Assembly: GCF_010435915.1 (NCBI RefSeq)
Contig: NZ_JAAFZH010000003.1
Coordinates: 434,001-498,000 of the forward strand
Source: Spirosoma terrae
GTDB lineage: Bacteria; Bacteroidota; Bacteroidia; Cytophagales; Spirosomataceae
Direction of reading: 5' to 3'
Length of the DNA: 64,000 bases
Below, one piece after another: positions 9,338 through 18,550 of this stretch. The notes beneath the pieces were generated by a model. The model saw nothing but the letters and a program-made list of their open reading frames with translations, searched no databases and was not told the DNA's origin. How positions within the stretch are numbered: position 1 is the first letter of the stretch; each line of letters starts with the position of its first letter. A program made the position numbers and the translations under genes.

Positions 9338-9431
9338 GTTCGTAAGTCAGTTAGTATGGTTATGTAACCCTGAGAATCAGCCTGTGTTTTTAATTCATTG
9401 ACAACAGAGCTGCTGATTGGGTTGCTAGCTA

Positions 9432-10313
9432 TTAATATAATTCGTCCAGTGTTAAACCAAGATAACGATTAACAGCCTGGAATGTACTCAGAAAGCCAAT
9501 CAGAACGCCGAGCGCTATAATCCCAATCATCAGGAACGTAATTTTCTGCGGGTCCTGAAACATGGCCAATTCAGGTAGATTATGAATAGCCAGTTGTAAA
9601 CCCACTAACAGAAGTACCACCGCAATGGCACCGGCTATAAAACCCTGCCACATGCCACGACCCAGGAACGGCCTGGTAATGAAGCCGTTAGTAGCTCCAA
9701 CCAGCTGCATGCTGCGTATCAGCAGACGCTGCGAATGCAAGGCCAGCCGGATCGTATTGTTCATCAGAACAACGATAATCAGCAACAGAATCAGTGCAAA
9801 TGCCGACATTACAGCGTAGATCTTGGTGATATTCCGATTGATATTATCGACCAGATTTTCCTGATAGACAACTTCGAAAATGCCGTCCAGTTCCTCCAGA
9901 TCCTGCTTTACCTCCTGCAATTTCGCTTCTTCGAAATACTCCTCGTTGAGTTTTATCCGGTAACTGTCACGTAGCGGATTTTCGCCCAAAAACTTCGAAA
10001 AATCTTCTTTGGTTTCGGCAATAAACTCTTTGGCTGCTTCGTCTTTCGGAACAAAGGTCATTTGAGCCGTACCGTTAGTTTTAAGAATATACGGTTTTTC
10101 AGCAATAGCTTTCGATAGCTTCGTCATCTTCGTATTGCTGAGATCTTTATCCAGAAACGCCCGCATTTCGTAATTTTCCCGGATATAGGTAACTACTCGT
10201 TTTGACTGAATAGCCAGTAGTCCACAAAATCCGATTAAAAACAATGCCAGCGTCAGACTAAATAGGATCATGCCGCTGGGATATGCACCTACTTTCTTTT
10301 TTGTACGAGCCAT
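9432..10313 (-). CDS. ftsX: Cell division protein FtsX (permease-like)
   Basis: FtsX is the membrane half of the FtsEX complex, which controls peptidoglycan hydrolases at the division site. The 293 residues show the family layout: a cytoplasmic tail with KKKVGAYPSG, membrane segment 1 (about 15-35), a periplasmic loop of about 130 residues, then three membrane segments (about 163-185, 215-238, 257-280). The motif YAVMSAFALILLLIIVVLMN leads into the FtsX permease domain. FtsE is not adjacent, which is common in this phylum. ATG start. A good TATTTTTG promoter element lies 23 bp upstream. Confidence 0.93.
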   Translation of the reverse strand: MARTKKKVGAYPSGMILFSLTLALFLIGFCGLLAIQSKRVVTYIRENYEMRAFLDKDLSNTKMTKLSKAIAEKPYILKTNGTAQMTFVPKDEAAKEFIAETKEDFSKFLGENPLRDSYRIKLNEEYFEEAKLQEVKQDLEELDGIFEVVYQENLVDNINRNITKIYAVMSAFALILLLIIVVLMNNTIRLALHSQRLLIRSMQLVGATNGFITRPFLGRGMWQGFIAGAIAVVLLLVGLQLAIHNLPELAMFQDPQKITFLMIGIIALGVLIGFLSTFQAVNRYLGLTLDELY

Positions 10314-10335
10314 TCAGGGATCGTGTTAATAGAAA

Positions 10336-10343
10336 CAAAAATA
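10336..10343 (-). promoter_or_regulatory. Candidate -7 element of the ftsX promoter
   Basis: On the minus strand the sequence is TATTTTTG, a full match to the Bacteroidota -7 consensus TAnnTTTG, just upstream of the ftsX start. A convincing TTTG at -33 is not visible (TTTA lies about 23 nt away), so it is a candidate only. Confidence 0.4.
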
Positions 10344-10439
10344 ATGGTTTCGACCGTCGAGTCGCCTAAATTAAGAAAATTTAAGGTGTTACGGTTGCAT
10401 GGGAGCCTGATTCCCGAATGTCTTTCCAGTAACTGGCTC

Positions 10440-11984
10440 TTATTTCCAGATTGGTTCAACGGATCGAATCAACACAGAACGTAGGCCTTCCCCAAAAAAT
10501 TCGATCCCTTTACTCGTCGGTTTAGGAAAAATCTGGTTGGTAAGCGTTACCTCTCCATCATTGCCAAACACTTCAACCGACGACCGATCGACCCAAATCT
10601 GTAACGAAATTCGACCGTTCTGTGGTTTAAGGGGAGCTGTAAATCGACCAGGAAATTCTTTTTTGAATGATACGTTGCCCGATCGGCTGCGATCCACGTA
10701 AACCTGTTGCCTGGACGGATCGTAGCCGATAACGGTTTCGTCTCCTTTCCCTTTGGATGCTTCTTCTTTCTTTACGCGAACACCAACGCCGGTTTTTGTT
10801 GCTTCCAGTTCGAGTTGAAGACAATACGTATCGCCCAGTAGCCCATTGTTCAAAATACTTTCGTTAAGCTGTGCTACGTCGGTACCTGTCCATTGAAAAC
10901 TTGTGCTGAGCAATGGTTTCAGTTCCTGAATGGGTAACTGGCGAAGTTCGTAATGAGTAGCAGGGGTAGGAACTTTGGCCAGACGAAGCTCGCGGGGCAG
11001 CGACATGGCACCCCGAAACGGACTCGTAGGAATATCGTTGGCGTATTGCAAATTATTCATCCAGCTAATACTGATGGCCCCCCGATTACCGCGTCTGGGC
11101 AAGTTATTGAACGTAACGGCCGCGTAATAATCTTTGCCCCAGTCAACGAAACGGACCTCACCCGGTTTCGATTCATTAACAAAGGCTGATCCGTTAAATC
11201 GACCAACGTAGTATTGCATACCAGAGCCTCCGGCGGGGCCATTGTTTCCCATCGACAACAAAAGTACCCACTTCCGCTCCATTGTCCCATCAACCGGCAC
11301 TTCGACCAGATCAGGACATTCCCAAATGGTAGCAGGGCTATCAGGAGCCGTAAATTCACTGGCTTTGGTCCAGTCTTTCAGATTGGACGATTTATAGAAT
11401 AAGGCTTTTTTGTCGGTCGGTAGTGACACGATCATGACCCAATGTTTAGCGGGTTCATACCAGAAAACCTTGGGATCGCGAAAATCTTTCTGTTTTAGAT
11501 CAATGACCGGATTGCCCGTATATTTTATCCAGCTTCGGCCTTTATCCAGGCTGTAGGCCAGGTGCTGACTCTGGTTACCTGGCTGAGCTCCAGTATAAAT
11601 AGCAACCATCGGTACACGACCATCCTGCCCGAAACCGCTGGTATTCGCTTTGTCAACGACGCAGCTACCCGAAAAAATCATGGTCGAATTTTCTTCGGCA
11701 ATGGCTGGTGGCAGCTCCTGCCAATGGACCAAATCCCGGCTGATGGCGTGGCCCCAGGTCATGTGTCCCCAATGGATACCGAAGGGGTTATACTGGTAAA
11801 ATAGGTGATACTCACCATCATAATAGACCAGGCCATTAGGATCGTTGATCCAGTTAGCACGGGCCGAAAAGTGGTACTGCGGACGGTATGGTTGCTTATA
11901 GGTAGTGTCTCCAGTGATACGTTGTGAAAACAAATCCTGGGAGGCTAAGCCAAACACGAGCAATACCACAAGGGTACGATTCAT
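10440..11984 (-). CDS. Secreted GH32 fructan hydrolase (levanase/inulinase/invertase type)
   Basis: Glycoside hydrolase family 32 enzyme that cleaves beta-fructosides such as levan, inulin or sucrose. The 514 residues begin with a signal peptide (hydrophobic TLVVLLVFGLASQ, cleavage likely after LFS). The five-bladed propeller shows the nucleophile motif WINDPNG (about residues 45-51), then FRDPKVFW with the transition-state Asp (about 168-175), and WECPDLVEV with the acid/base Glu (about 221-229). The C-terminal beta-sandwich domain, common in GH32, follows with SSVEVFGNDGEVTLTNQIFP. It lies 104 bp downstream of metF and is not next to a SusC/SusD pair or a fructose transporter. Exact substrate cannot be told from sequence. 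ATG start. Confidence 0.95.
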   Translation of the reverse strand: MNRTLVVLLVFGLASQDLFSQRITGDTTYKQPYRPQYHFSARANWINDPNGLVYYDGEYHLFYQYNPFGIHWGHMTWGHAISRDLVHWQELPPAIAEENSTMIFSGSCVVDKANTSGFGQDGRVPMVAIYTGAQPGNQSQHLAYSLDKGRSWIKYTGNPVIDLKQKDFRDPKVFWYEPAKHWVMIVSLPTDKKALFYKSSNLKDWTKASEFTAPDSPATIWECPDLVEVPVDGTMERKWVLLLSMGNNGPAGGSGMQYYVGRFNGSAFVNESKPGEVRFVDWGKDYYAAVTFNNLPRRGNRGAISISWMNNLQYANDIPTSPFRGAMSLPRELRLAKVPTPATHYELRQLPIQELKPLLSTSFQWTGTDVAQLNESILNNGLLGDTYCLQLELEATKTGVGVRVKKEEASKGKGDETVIGYDPSRQQVYVDRSRSGNVSFKKEFPGRFTAPLKPQNGRISLQIWVDRSSVEVFGNDGEVTLTNQIFPKPTSKGIEFFGEGLRSVLIRSVEPIWK

Positions 11985-12088
11985 ATACTAGGTTAAATCA
12001 GGCGATAATTGATAGTAATAACTTAGCAAGTTGGTAAGTATTTTCCAGCTTATTGTTCACTAAGTTATTGATTGGCATATTATTTGGC

Positions 12089-13048
12089 TCAGAATACCTC
12101 ACGGGCGATTTTCATAATATTATCGGCTTTGCCCATCGTATAAAAATGGAGAACAGGAGCGCCCTGGCTTATCAATTCCCGGCACTGCTGAATGCTCCAT
12201 TCAACCCCAACCTGGCGTGCCTGCTGATCGTTTTCGCAGGCTTCAATGGATTTTGCCAAATCCTGAGGAATGTCCAGGTGGAAAATTTTAGGTAAAATCT
12301 GTAGCTGTTTTCGCGTACTGATTGGTTTTAAGCCCGGAATAATTGGCACGGTAATTCCGGCCTCCCGGCAGCGTTTGACAAAATCGAAATACTTCTGATT
12401 GTCGAAAAACATCTGCGTAACGATATAGTCGGCTCCTTTATCGATTTTCAGTTTGAGGTACTGAAAATCAGTCTCATGGTCGATGGCTTCGAAATGCTTT
12501 TCGGGGTAGGCTGCTACGCCAATACAGAAGTTGCTGGGAGCCAGTGGTGTATCTTCTTCGTGCAGATAAATGCCCTGATTCATATTCGCAACCTGTTCGA
12601 CAAGCTCGCTGGCGTACGTATACCCATTTTCTTTCGCCTTGAACGTAGTGAACGGTTTAGCTGGGTCGCCACGTAGTACGAGCGCATTATCGATACCCAG
12701 ATAGTGCAGATCGATTAGAAAGTCTTCCGTTTCCTCTCTGGTAAAACCGCCACAAAGTACATGAGGTACCGGATCGACGCCAAAACGATGCATGATGGCC
12801 GAACAAATGCCAACCGTACCCGGCCGCTTGCGGGTCACAATTTTCTGAATGGTGCCGTCGGGGAGGGGACGTTCAATGTATTCCTCCCGGTGGTACGTAA
12901 CGTCAATAAAAGGCGGTTTAAACTCCATCAGGGGCTCGATGTTGTCGAGCAGATTTTTGAGATTATCCCCTTTAATTGGCGGAATTACTTCAATCGAAAA
13001 AATCGGTTTGCCGTTAGCGGCTTTAATATGATCGGTAATCTTAGTCAT
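12089..13048 (-). CDS. metF: 5,10-methylenetetrahydrofolate reductase
   Basis: Reduces methylene-tetrahydrofolate to 5-methyl-tetrahydrofolate, the methyl donor for methionine synthesis; FAD-dependent TIM barrel. The 319 residues fit. Motifs are FSIEVIPP with the catalytic Glu (about residues 17-24), DVTYHREE, LVLRGDPAKP (about 142-151) and DFQYLKLKIDKGADYIVTQMFFDN in the C-terminal half, of which GADYIVTQMFFDN is the family signature. It is the last gene of the tight minus-strand run that starts at hisG, 19 bp below the DUF3784-like gene. ATG start. Confidence 0.96.
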   Translation of the reverse strand: MTKITDHIKAANGKPIFSIEVIPPIKGDNLKNLLDNIEPLMEFKPPFIDVTYHREEYIERPLPDGTIQKIVTRKRPGTVGICSAIMHRFGVDPVPHVLCGGFTREETEDFLIDLHYLGIDNALVLRGDPAKPFTTFKAKENGYTYASELVEQVANMNQGIYLHEEDTPLAPSNFCIGVAAYPEKHFEAIDHETDFQYLKLKIDKGADYIVTQMFFDNQKYFDFVKRCREAGITVPIIPGLKPISTRKQLQILPKIFHLDIPQDLAKSIEACENDQQARQVGVEWSIQQCRELISQGAPVLHFYTMGKADNIMKIAREVF

Positions 13049-13067
13049 TCAGAAAACTGCTAAACCT

Positions 13068-13370
13068 TTACTTGGTATATCGCTGAAGGCCGCTTAAATA
13101 GATGACCATCAGAAACTGCGATAAGAGTATGAACGTAATACAGGCTATCAACTGACCACGTTCGGTGGGTATAAACCACGAAATACCACCTGTGCTGCCT
13201 GCAAAGATGGCTAAAACTAACAAACATTTACCAGCCCAGCCCGCCAGGCCTTTTTTATTGGTAATCCTCGCCTGATCTACGTTCGATAAGAGCCCTACCC
13301 ATTCGAAGCGCCAGATCATTACGCCAATCGAAGCAATAAAAAGTCCAATCAAAATAAACGTAGTGGCCAT
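13068..13370 (-). CDS. Small three-helix membrane protein, DUF3784-like
   Basis: A 100-residue protein starting at ATG 13370 (MATTFILIGLFI). The open frame extends to 13532, but that part overlaps the upstream PAP2 gene and reads as non-coding, so the internal ATG was chosen. Three membrane segments are visible (about 3-20, 46-66, 74-93). Between the first two comes a polar stretch, LLSNVDQARITNKKGLAGWAG, reminiscent of the DUF3784 signature. The function is unknown. It sits 16 bp after a PAP2 gene and 19 bp before metF, so it is probably co-transcribed with them. Family call is moderate. Confidence 0.7.
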   Translation of the reverse strand: MATTFILIGLFIASIGVMIWRFEWVGLLSNVDQARITNKKGLAGWAGKCLLVLAIFAGSTGGISWFIPTERGQLIACITFILLSQFLMVIYLSGLQRYTK

Positions 13371-13386
13371 GTCAGGATCAATCGTA

Positions 13387-14250
13387 TTATCGCGAAAACA
13401 CCAACAGCCGGGCGTTAATTCCAGTGGCCGAGCCATTATACCAGGGTTGAACGCGTACTCGCGATGTTGTTGCATCGGACTCTTTTCTGACCTCATGCAA
13501 TTTGGGAATGCCCCAACCGGCAAACGCGCCAACAGCGGCTCCCACCAGAATATCGCTGGGGAAATGGTAGCCCGCTTCGTAGCGCATCAGACTTGTGGTC
13601 GACGCAAGTCCAAGCATAACTACCCAGACAACTGGTTTTAGTTTGGAATTCGGGTAATAATGGCGAAAGATTTCGGCTGCAAAAACGGCTGAAGCAAAGG
13701 CAGTTCCGGCATGTCCTGAAAAAAAGGATTGCCGACCATTGGGGGCTAGTTTCGGATCGAGTGGGGCATCCGGATTATATACGTACGGACGCGTACGTAG
13801 CGCAATGTTTTTTACCGTTTGCTGAAAAAGCGTTGGCAAGGCCAATACTTCAATATACATCAAGGGTACGGTTGCCCAGCCTTTATGCCGAAACAAGGTC
13901 GGCAAAGCTAGTAAGCCCGTAGCAACAAAGTTAGCGGTCAGGGCCTGATCGCTAAGCGTAAATGCATTAGGCGACCAGTTATACGTAGCACCACGGTCAA
14001 AAGCATTCACCTGACTCCTGTCGAAACGACTCAGATCGGCCTGTGTAAACGGTTTTACCTGTTGTTCCAGTATAAGCGATGTGGCACCCGTAATACCGAC
14101 AGCACCCATTAAGATTCCGTCGGTTTTCCAACTCAGCCGATATGGATTGGGCCGGAGTCGGGTTTCTGGTTGCGAAAGCGTATCCTGACTGTATGCGTGC
14201 GGGAACGTCAGAACAAGCAGGAACGAAATAAATAGACGGCGGGGCTTCAA
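13387..14250 (-). CDS. Secreted/membrane PAP2-type phosphatase, copy 1
   Basis: Acid phosphatase of the PAP2 superfamily, acting on a phospho- or pyrophosphoryl lipid at the periplasmic side; substrate unknown. The 287 residues start at a TTG (no ATG nearby) with a signal peptide (LFISFLLVLTFPHAYS). All three phosphatase motifs are present: K-x6-RP (KNIALRTRP, about 168-176), SGH in QSFFSGH (about 196-202), and R-x5-H-x3-D in RYEAGYHFPSD (about 246-256). The next upstream gene is a paralogue with the same layout, including the NAFDR element of the N-terminal half and the GWGIPKLHEV ending, so the pair arose by tandem duplication. Confidence 0.9.
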   Translation of the reverse strand: MKPRRLFISFLLVLTFPHAYSQDTLSQPETRLRPNPYRLSWKTDGILMGAVGITGATSLILEQQVKPFTQADLSRFDRSQVNAFDRGATYNWSPNAFTLSDQALTANFVATGLLALPTLFRHKGWATVPLMYIEVLALPTLFQQTVKNIALRTRPYVYNPDAPLDPKLAPNGRQSFFSGHAGTAFASAVFAAEIFRHYYPNSKLKPVVWVVMLGLASTTSLMRYEAGYHFPSDILVGAAVGAFAGWGIPKLHEVRKESDATTSRVRVQPWYNGSATGINARLLVFSR

Positions 14251-14298
14251 TGCTACGGTGTTTACGACGCAAATGTATGGATTAAGCAGGGATGTTTA

Positions 14299-15168
14299 CT
14301 ATAGTTGCCATCGAGCGTATAACCCGTTGGCCGAACCGCTGCTCCAGGGCTGAATATTGAGTCGGCGTCCCCAGCTTTTCTGGTTCTTCACTTCGTGTAA
14401 TTTAGGAATGCCCCAGCCCACCAGTGAGCCAAAAGCAGCGCCCACCAGCAAGTCGCTGTAGTAATGCCTTCCGCTGGCATAGCGCATAACGCAGGTAGCG
14501 CTGGCCAGACCCAGGGTGCCAACCCAGACAACGGGCTTCCACTTCGATTGCGGAAAATAGTGGCGGAATACTTCACTGGTAAACACCGCGGTGGCGAAGG
14601 CTGTAGTGGCATGCCCGGAAAAAAAGGATTGTCGGGCATCGCGCGTCAGCTTTTCTTCTAATGCTACGTCGGGATTAAAGACAAACGGACGCGGCCGTCG
14701 AGACAGTGCTTTCACCGTACTTTCGACCCCATTGGAGAACAACAACGTTTCCAGATACATGACCCCAATGGTTTTCATATCATTACGCATCGGTTTGGTC
14801 GCCAGCGTAAGCACAACGGGGAGCACGGCGTTGGTGTATAACGTAGCGTCGCTCATATGGGCAATGGTCGGATTCCAGTGTTGGGTGGCACTCCGATCAA
14901 AAGCGTTAATCGTATTGCGGTCCAGGGCTGCTACGTCGGCGGCAGTGAGTGGGTCAACAGCCCGGTTGAGTAAAACAGAGGCACCAAAGGTTACAGCCCC
15001 CGTGCCAAGCAGTGCTATTTCGCGCCCTGTTTTGAGTTGGTAAGGGGATGGGAACTGGGTCGATACGCTTAGAGAATCAACAGATTGGGCTGAGCTAACT
15101 AGCGACTGTAACGTTAACCATACGAATAAAATAGGTGTTGAGCGAGTCAACCGAAATCCTGAACGCAT
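14299..15168 (-). CDS. Secreted/membrane PAP2-type phosphatase, copy 2
   Basis: Paralogue of the gene just downstream (289 residues). It has an N-terminal signal peptide (ending near SSAQS), the shared NAFDR element (INAFDRSATQHWNP), and the complete PAP2 catalytic set: KALSRRPRP, QSFFSGH and RYASGRHYYSD, followed by the common GWGIPKLHEVK. Candidate substrates are undecaprenyl pyrophosphate or lipid A phosphates, as for other periplasmic PAP2 enzymes, but nothing in the sequence decides. It starts 14 bp after the UvrD-type helicase gene ends, so it is probably in the same transcript. ATG start. Confidence 0.9.
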   Translation of the reverse strand: MRSGFRLTRSTPILFVWLTLQSLVSSAQSVDSLSVSTQFPSPYQLKTGREIALLGTGAVTFGASVLLNRAVDPLTAADVAALDRNTINAFDRSATQHWNPTIAHMSDATLYTNAVLPVVLTLATKPMRNDMKTIGVMYLETLLFSNGVESTVKALSRRPRPFVFNPDVALEEKLTRDARQSFFSGHATTAFATAVFTSEVFRHYFPQSKWKPVVWVGTLGLASATCVMRYASGRHYYSDLLVGAAFGSLVGWGIPKLHEVKNQKSWGRRLNIQPWSSGSANGLYARWQL

Positions 15169-15182
15169 AATGTAGTAAGCTG

Positions 15183-18100
15183 TTAAATGACCCGCACAAC
15201 AGTGGGTACGTCGGCTAAATAAACTAATCGGCCTTCAACCTCCGGAAAACCCATATCGCGGTATAAACTCGTGAAATAACGTAACGAATCCGCCGGGCTT
15301 TTAGATTCAGAAAAACTAGTGTCGGCAGGGATCGATTCGTATTGAACCAGAACGATACTGCCATCTGGATAGTATACAACCCGGTGTGGGGCTCCATGAA
15401 CCCGTTTATTGCTCAGAATGCTGCGATCCGTATCGATCCGTAACGTATCGTCAAATAAAGCCGCCAAATCCGGGTGAGAAATAATGGCTAGCAGTGCCTG
15501 TTTGATATCGTCCTGTTCCGTATGCCGTACCAACCCTTCGCTAACCAGTTTTCGGAGTGTTTTATCAAGACTGCCGGGGCCTTTAATCAGACTGAGGGCG
15601 GCACATAACTTCCGATCACGCTCGCGGGTTCGTTCGAACGTAGCGACATCGAAGACACGATCGGCTTGCCGACGTAGCTGTAAATCCTGTTTCCGATGGC
15701 CGCTGATCACGTCATCCAGCACAATTTCGTCTAATTCTACATCGATGGCCTGATGCGAGAAAGAGCTGCTGCAAAGGCTTATGTTGTAGGAGTAGAGGCC
15801 ATCCTGCCAGGCGCAGCCGCAATTTCGGGCAACGTCACTATCGCGCAGAAAGGCATGGAGCCAGTGACTGATCGTGTTAGGCTGCCCTTTCCCGAATTCT
15901 TTGGCTTCACTAATGACGTAAAGCCGATCGGTTGGCCGCGTAAACGCTACGTACAATAGGTTCATATTTTCCAGAAACGTACGCGTAACCTCCTCTTCAT
16001 ACTGAGCGGCAATGGCTACCGGAGCGCTACGTAGTTTACTGGTAGTATTGACCGGAGCGGATGAAAGGCGGGTAAGCTGTCCCAGGTCATTTTGATGAGC
16101 CAGCATGTCGGACCGGATCGATGTCAGATCAAGCCAGATGGTGCTATCGCTAATGGGTTCAACTTTCCAGTTGGCAAACGGAATAATGACGACGGGAAAT
16201 TCCAGTCCTTTCGACCGGTGAATGGTTTGTATACTGACAGCGTTACGGGCATTGCCTTCTACCGATACTTTCTGGCGAACATTTTCCCAGTAAATGAGAA
16301 AATCGCTAAGGTGACCGCTCCGCTTCTGATTAAAAGTTAATACTTCGTCCAGGAAGCGGAAGAGGAAGGGGTTATGTTCTGCCTGACTAAACAGGTCAAA
16401 CTGGGCGGTTAGTCGTTCGGCCAGTTCGTAGGGGTTGAGTTGACCCAGCGCATACGGATCTAATGGATAGCCCTGGGCTGTCAGGTACGTGTAAATACCA
16501 GCCTGATCGCCTTCGGCTATCCGCCGAAGTTCTTCCGTTAACGTATCATCAGGAAAAATGCCTTGTACAACCCGGTGAAACAGATACAACAGTTCATAGC
16601 GGAGTAGTTTGTGATCGGGTTGTTGCAGAACCTGCATGATTGTCACGATCCAACGCACCGGATCGGAAAATTCCAGCGACAACGAATCGGCCGAAACCAG
16701 CGGAATCTGGCGGGCATTCAGTTCGTTGGCCAGCGCTTTCGCGTGCGATTTTTTGCGACATAAAATGGCAATATCGCCGTAGTTATAGCCATCTGCCAGC
16801 GATTTTTCCAGATGCTCAATGGTTTTATCAAGCATCATAGCGGTAAGATCCCGATCCGTAAACTCATCTTTGGCTACGAAGTCGACTTGTACGTGTCCTT
16901 CCTGGCGGGCTTTGGGCGGAGTTTTCTGATGAAATTGCTGATTAATATCGAATACGTCGGCCAGTTTGGGATGCTGGTGCTCAAATTTGCGGGCTGTAAA
17001 CTCGAAAAAGTCGTTGTTGAACGTAACAATGGGTTTGGCACTGCGCCAGTTTGTGTCCAGCATTTCGTCCTGCAAATGACCGTTGAGCATATCGATCCGG
17101 TCGGCAGTCCAGGAGCCGGGATTGTGGGCTTGTTTCAGACTGTCGAGATCTTTCCGGTGCAGAGACACAATCTGGTCCATATCGCCACCCCTAAATCGGT
17201 AGATGGCCTGTTTGCCATCGCCCACGGCCAGATTAAAATGTTCAGCACCCAGCGCATTCTCAATCAGCGGCAATAGGTTCGCGAACTGTAGCCGCGACGT
17301 ATCCTGAAATTCGTCGATCAGAATGTGGTTATATTTTGTGCCCAGTCGTTCGTAGAGGAAGGGTACTGGTTCCGAAGCGACAATGTTCAGAATCTTCTTG
17401 TTGAACTCCGAAATATGAACCCGGCCATCTTTTCTGAGTAGATCATCGAACTCAATCCGCATCTGCTTCAGAAGCGCGAGTTTCTGAAGGTGTGGCAACA
17501 AACAGTCGAATAAGGTTAACTGTCGGCTATTTTCTTCCCGAATATCATTGATCTGAGCAATGCAATCGCACAGTTCGTCGGCCATCCCGTTAATCAAGTC
17601 CTGGACGGGCTTCGGCGTTTTCTTTCCGTACCAGTCTCCATTGTTCAGCGCGTTGTAAACGCGGGTTCCGGCTTCTTTTTTTGCGTTTCCTTCGGCAACA
17701 GCTTTCAGATAACCGCCCACGCCACTAGCCCCGTAGCTGAAGTCAGCTTCGTCCAGACCGGCATCCGTAATCAGCTTCCAGGCTCGTTGCCCGTGGCCAA
17801 CAATGGTAGCTTCTATCTGTTGCGTGTAGTCGAGTAATTGAACCCGAATGGCACGTAACGCGCTGGGCGATAGCTCCTGGGCCGCGTTAACCGATTCGTA
17901 AAACTGATCGGAGGTCAGGTTTCGGCCAAACTCTTTGAGCAGTTCGGGGAGTTGGTTCCAGCTTTTGCCTTCGGCGGCTGCGTGGGTATAGTACTCGCTC
18001 AGGATGGTGGTGATCTCATCCGTCTCGTCGGTTCCCGCTTTTTCGATCAGATTGTCGATGGCCAGTTCGAGTACTTCGTCTGTTTCCATCTCCACCTCAA

Positions 18101-18515
18101 ACGAGTATGGAAAACCGAGTTCATCGGTAAACGCCATAACAACCCGTTGCGTGAACGAGTCGATGGTGGTTACACTAAAATCACCGTAACGGTGCAGAAT
18201 AGTTTTGAAAACGGCAGCGGCTTTTTGACGTAGCTGGCCTTTTGCTACGTTCATGGCATCGCTGCCTGGCGTAACACCATGTAGTTCAACCGCCAATTCG
18301 TCCAGGAGAGGGAGCTCTTTCCCACTGGCAATGTCGGAAAGACGGTCAAGAATACGGTTCTTCATCTCATTGGCAGCCGCGTTAGTAAACGTTACGGCCA
18401 GAATATGACGGAAATAGCCGTCCTGCTCTTTGGGCCGAAGCGCCAGCTTGAGATATTCTTTGGTGAGCGTATAGGTTTTGCCTGACCCCGCCGAAGAACT
18501 ATATATCTTGAACAT
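15183..18515 (-). CDS. UvrD/AddA-type ATP-dependent helicase with degenerate nuclease domain
   Basis: Superfamily 1A helicase of 1110 residues, the size of AddA/RecB subunits that process DNA double-strand ends. Visible motifs: Walker A SSAGSGKTYTLTKEY (about 7-21), Q/Ia region FTNAAANEMKNRI, Walker B ILIDEFQDTSRLQ (about 402-414), motif III GDGKQAIYRFRGGD (about 439-452), motif V SIQTIHRSKGLEFPVVIIP (about 762-780), and motif VI LLYVAFTRPTDRLYV (about 861-875). At the C-terminus, where AddA has a RecB-family nuclease with an R-x-D and DYKT core, this protein reads HRVVYYPDGSIVLVQYES, so the catalytic acids and Lys appear lost. No AddB-like gene is adjacent. Likely a repair helicase; partner unknown. 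ATG start. Confidence 0.9.
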   Translation of the reverse strand: MFKIYSSSAGSGKTYTLTKEYLKLALRPKEQDGYFRHILAVTFTNAAANEMKNRILDRLSDIASGKELPLLDELAVELHGVTPGSDAMNVAKGQLRQKAAAVFKTILHRYGDFSVTTIDSFTQRVVMAFTDELGFPYSFEVEMETDEVLELAIDNLIEKAGTDETDEITTILSEYYTHAAAEGKSWNQLPELLKEFGRNLTSDQFYESVNAAQELSPSALRAIRVQLLDYTQQIEATIVGHGQRAWKLITDAGLDEADFSYGASGVGGYLKAVAEGNAKKEAGTRVYNALNNGDWYGKKTPKPVQDLINGMADELCDCIAQINDIREENSRQLTLFDCLLPHLQKLALLKQMRIEFDDLLRKDGRVHISEFNKKILNIVASEPVPFLYERLGTKYNHILIDEFQDTSRLQFANLLPLIENALGAEHFNLAVGDGKQAIYRFRGGDMDQIVSLHRKDLDSLKQAHNPGSWTADRIDMLNGHLQDEMLDTNWRSAKPIVTFNNDFFEFTARKFEHQHPKLADVFDINQQFHQKTPPKARQEGHVQVDFVAKDEFTDRDLTAMMLDKTIEHLEKSLADGYNYGDIAILCRKKSHAKALANELNARQIPLVSADSLSLEFSDPVRWIVTIMQVLQQPDHKLLRYELLYLFHRVVQGIFPDDTLTEELRRIAEGDQAGIYTYLTAQGYPLDPYALGQLNPYELAERLTAQFDLFSQAEHNPFLFRFLDEVLTFNQKRSGHLSDFLIYWENVRQKVSVEGNARNAVSIQTIHRSKGLEFPVVIIPFANWKVEPISDSTIWLDLTSIRSDMLAHQNDLGQLTRLSSAPVNTTSKLRSAPVAIAAQYEEEVTRTFLENMNLLYVAFTRPTDRLYVISEAKEFGKGQPNTISHWLHAFLRDSDVARNCGCAWQDGLYSYNISLCSSSFSHQAIDVELDEIVLDDVISGHRKQDLQLRRQADRVFDVATFERTRERDRKLCAALSLIKGPGSLDKTLRKLVSEGLVRHTEQDDIKQALLAIISHPDLAALFDDTLRIDTDRSILSNKRVHGAPHRVVYYPDGSIVLVQYESIPADTSFSESKSPADSLRYFTSLYRDMGFPEVEGRLVYLADVPTVVRVI

Positions 18516-18550
18516 TGGTCGAAAGGGAGAAAAGGTAACCCCTTTCTCCG

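Noticed and set aside
12017-12069. 10-bp inverted repeat AATAACTTAG/CTAAGTTATT between metF and GH32 genes
   Set aside because: Perfect but with a 33-nt spacer and AT-rich; could be an operator but chance cannot be excluded.
13371-13532. N-terminal extension of the DUF3784-like protein
   Set aside because: It overlaps the end of the PAP2 gene in another frame and has no signal or family likeness; the ATG at 13370 starts a clean membrane protein.
18526-18549. Hairpin between the outer-membrane protein and helicase genes
   Set aside because: Stem has a bulge and no T-run on the minus strand; too weak to call a terminator.
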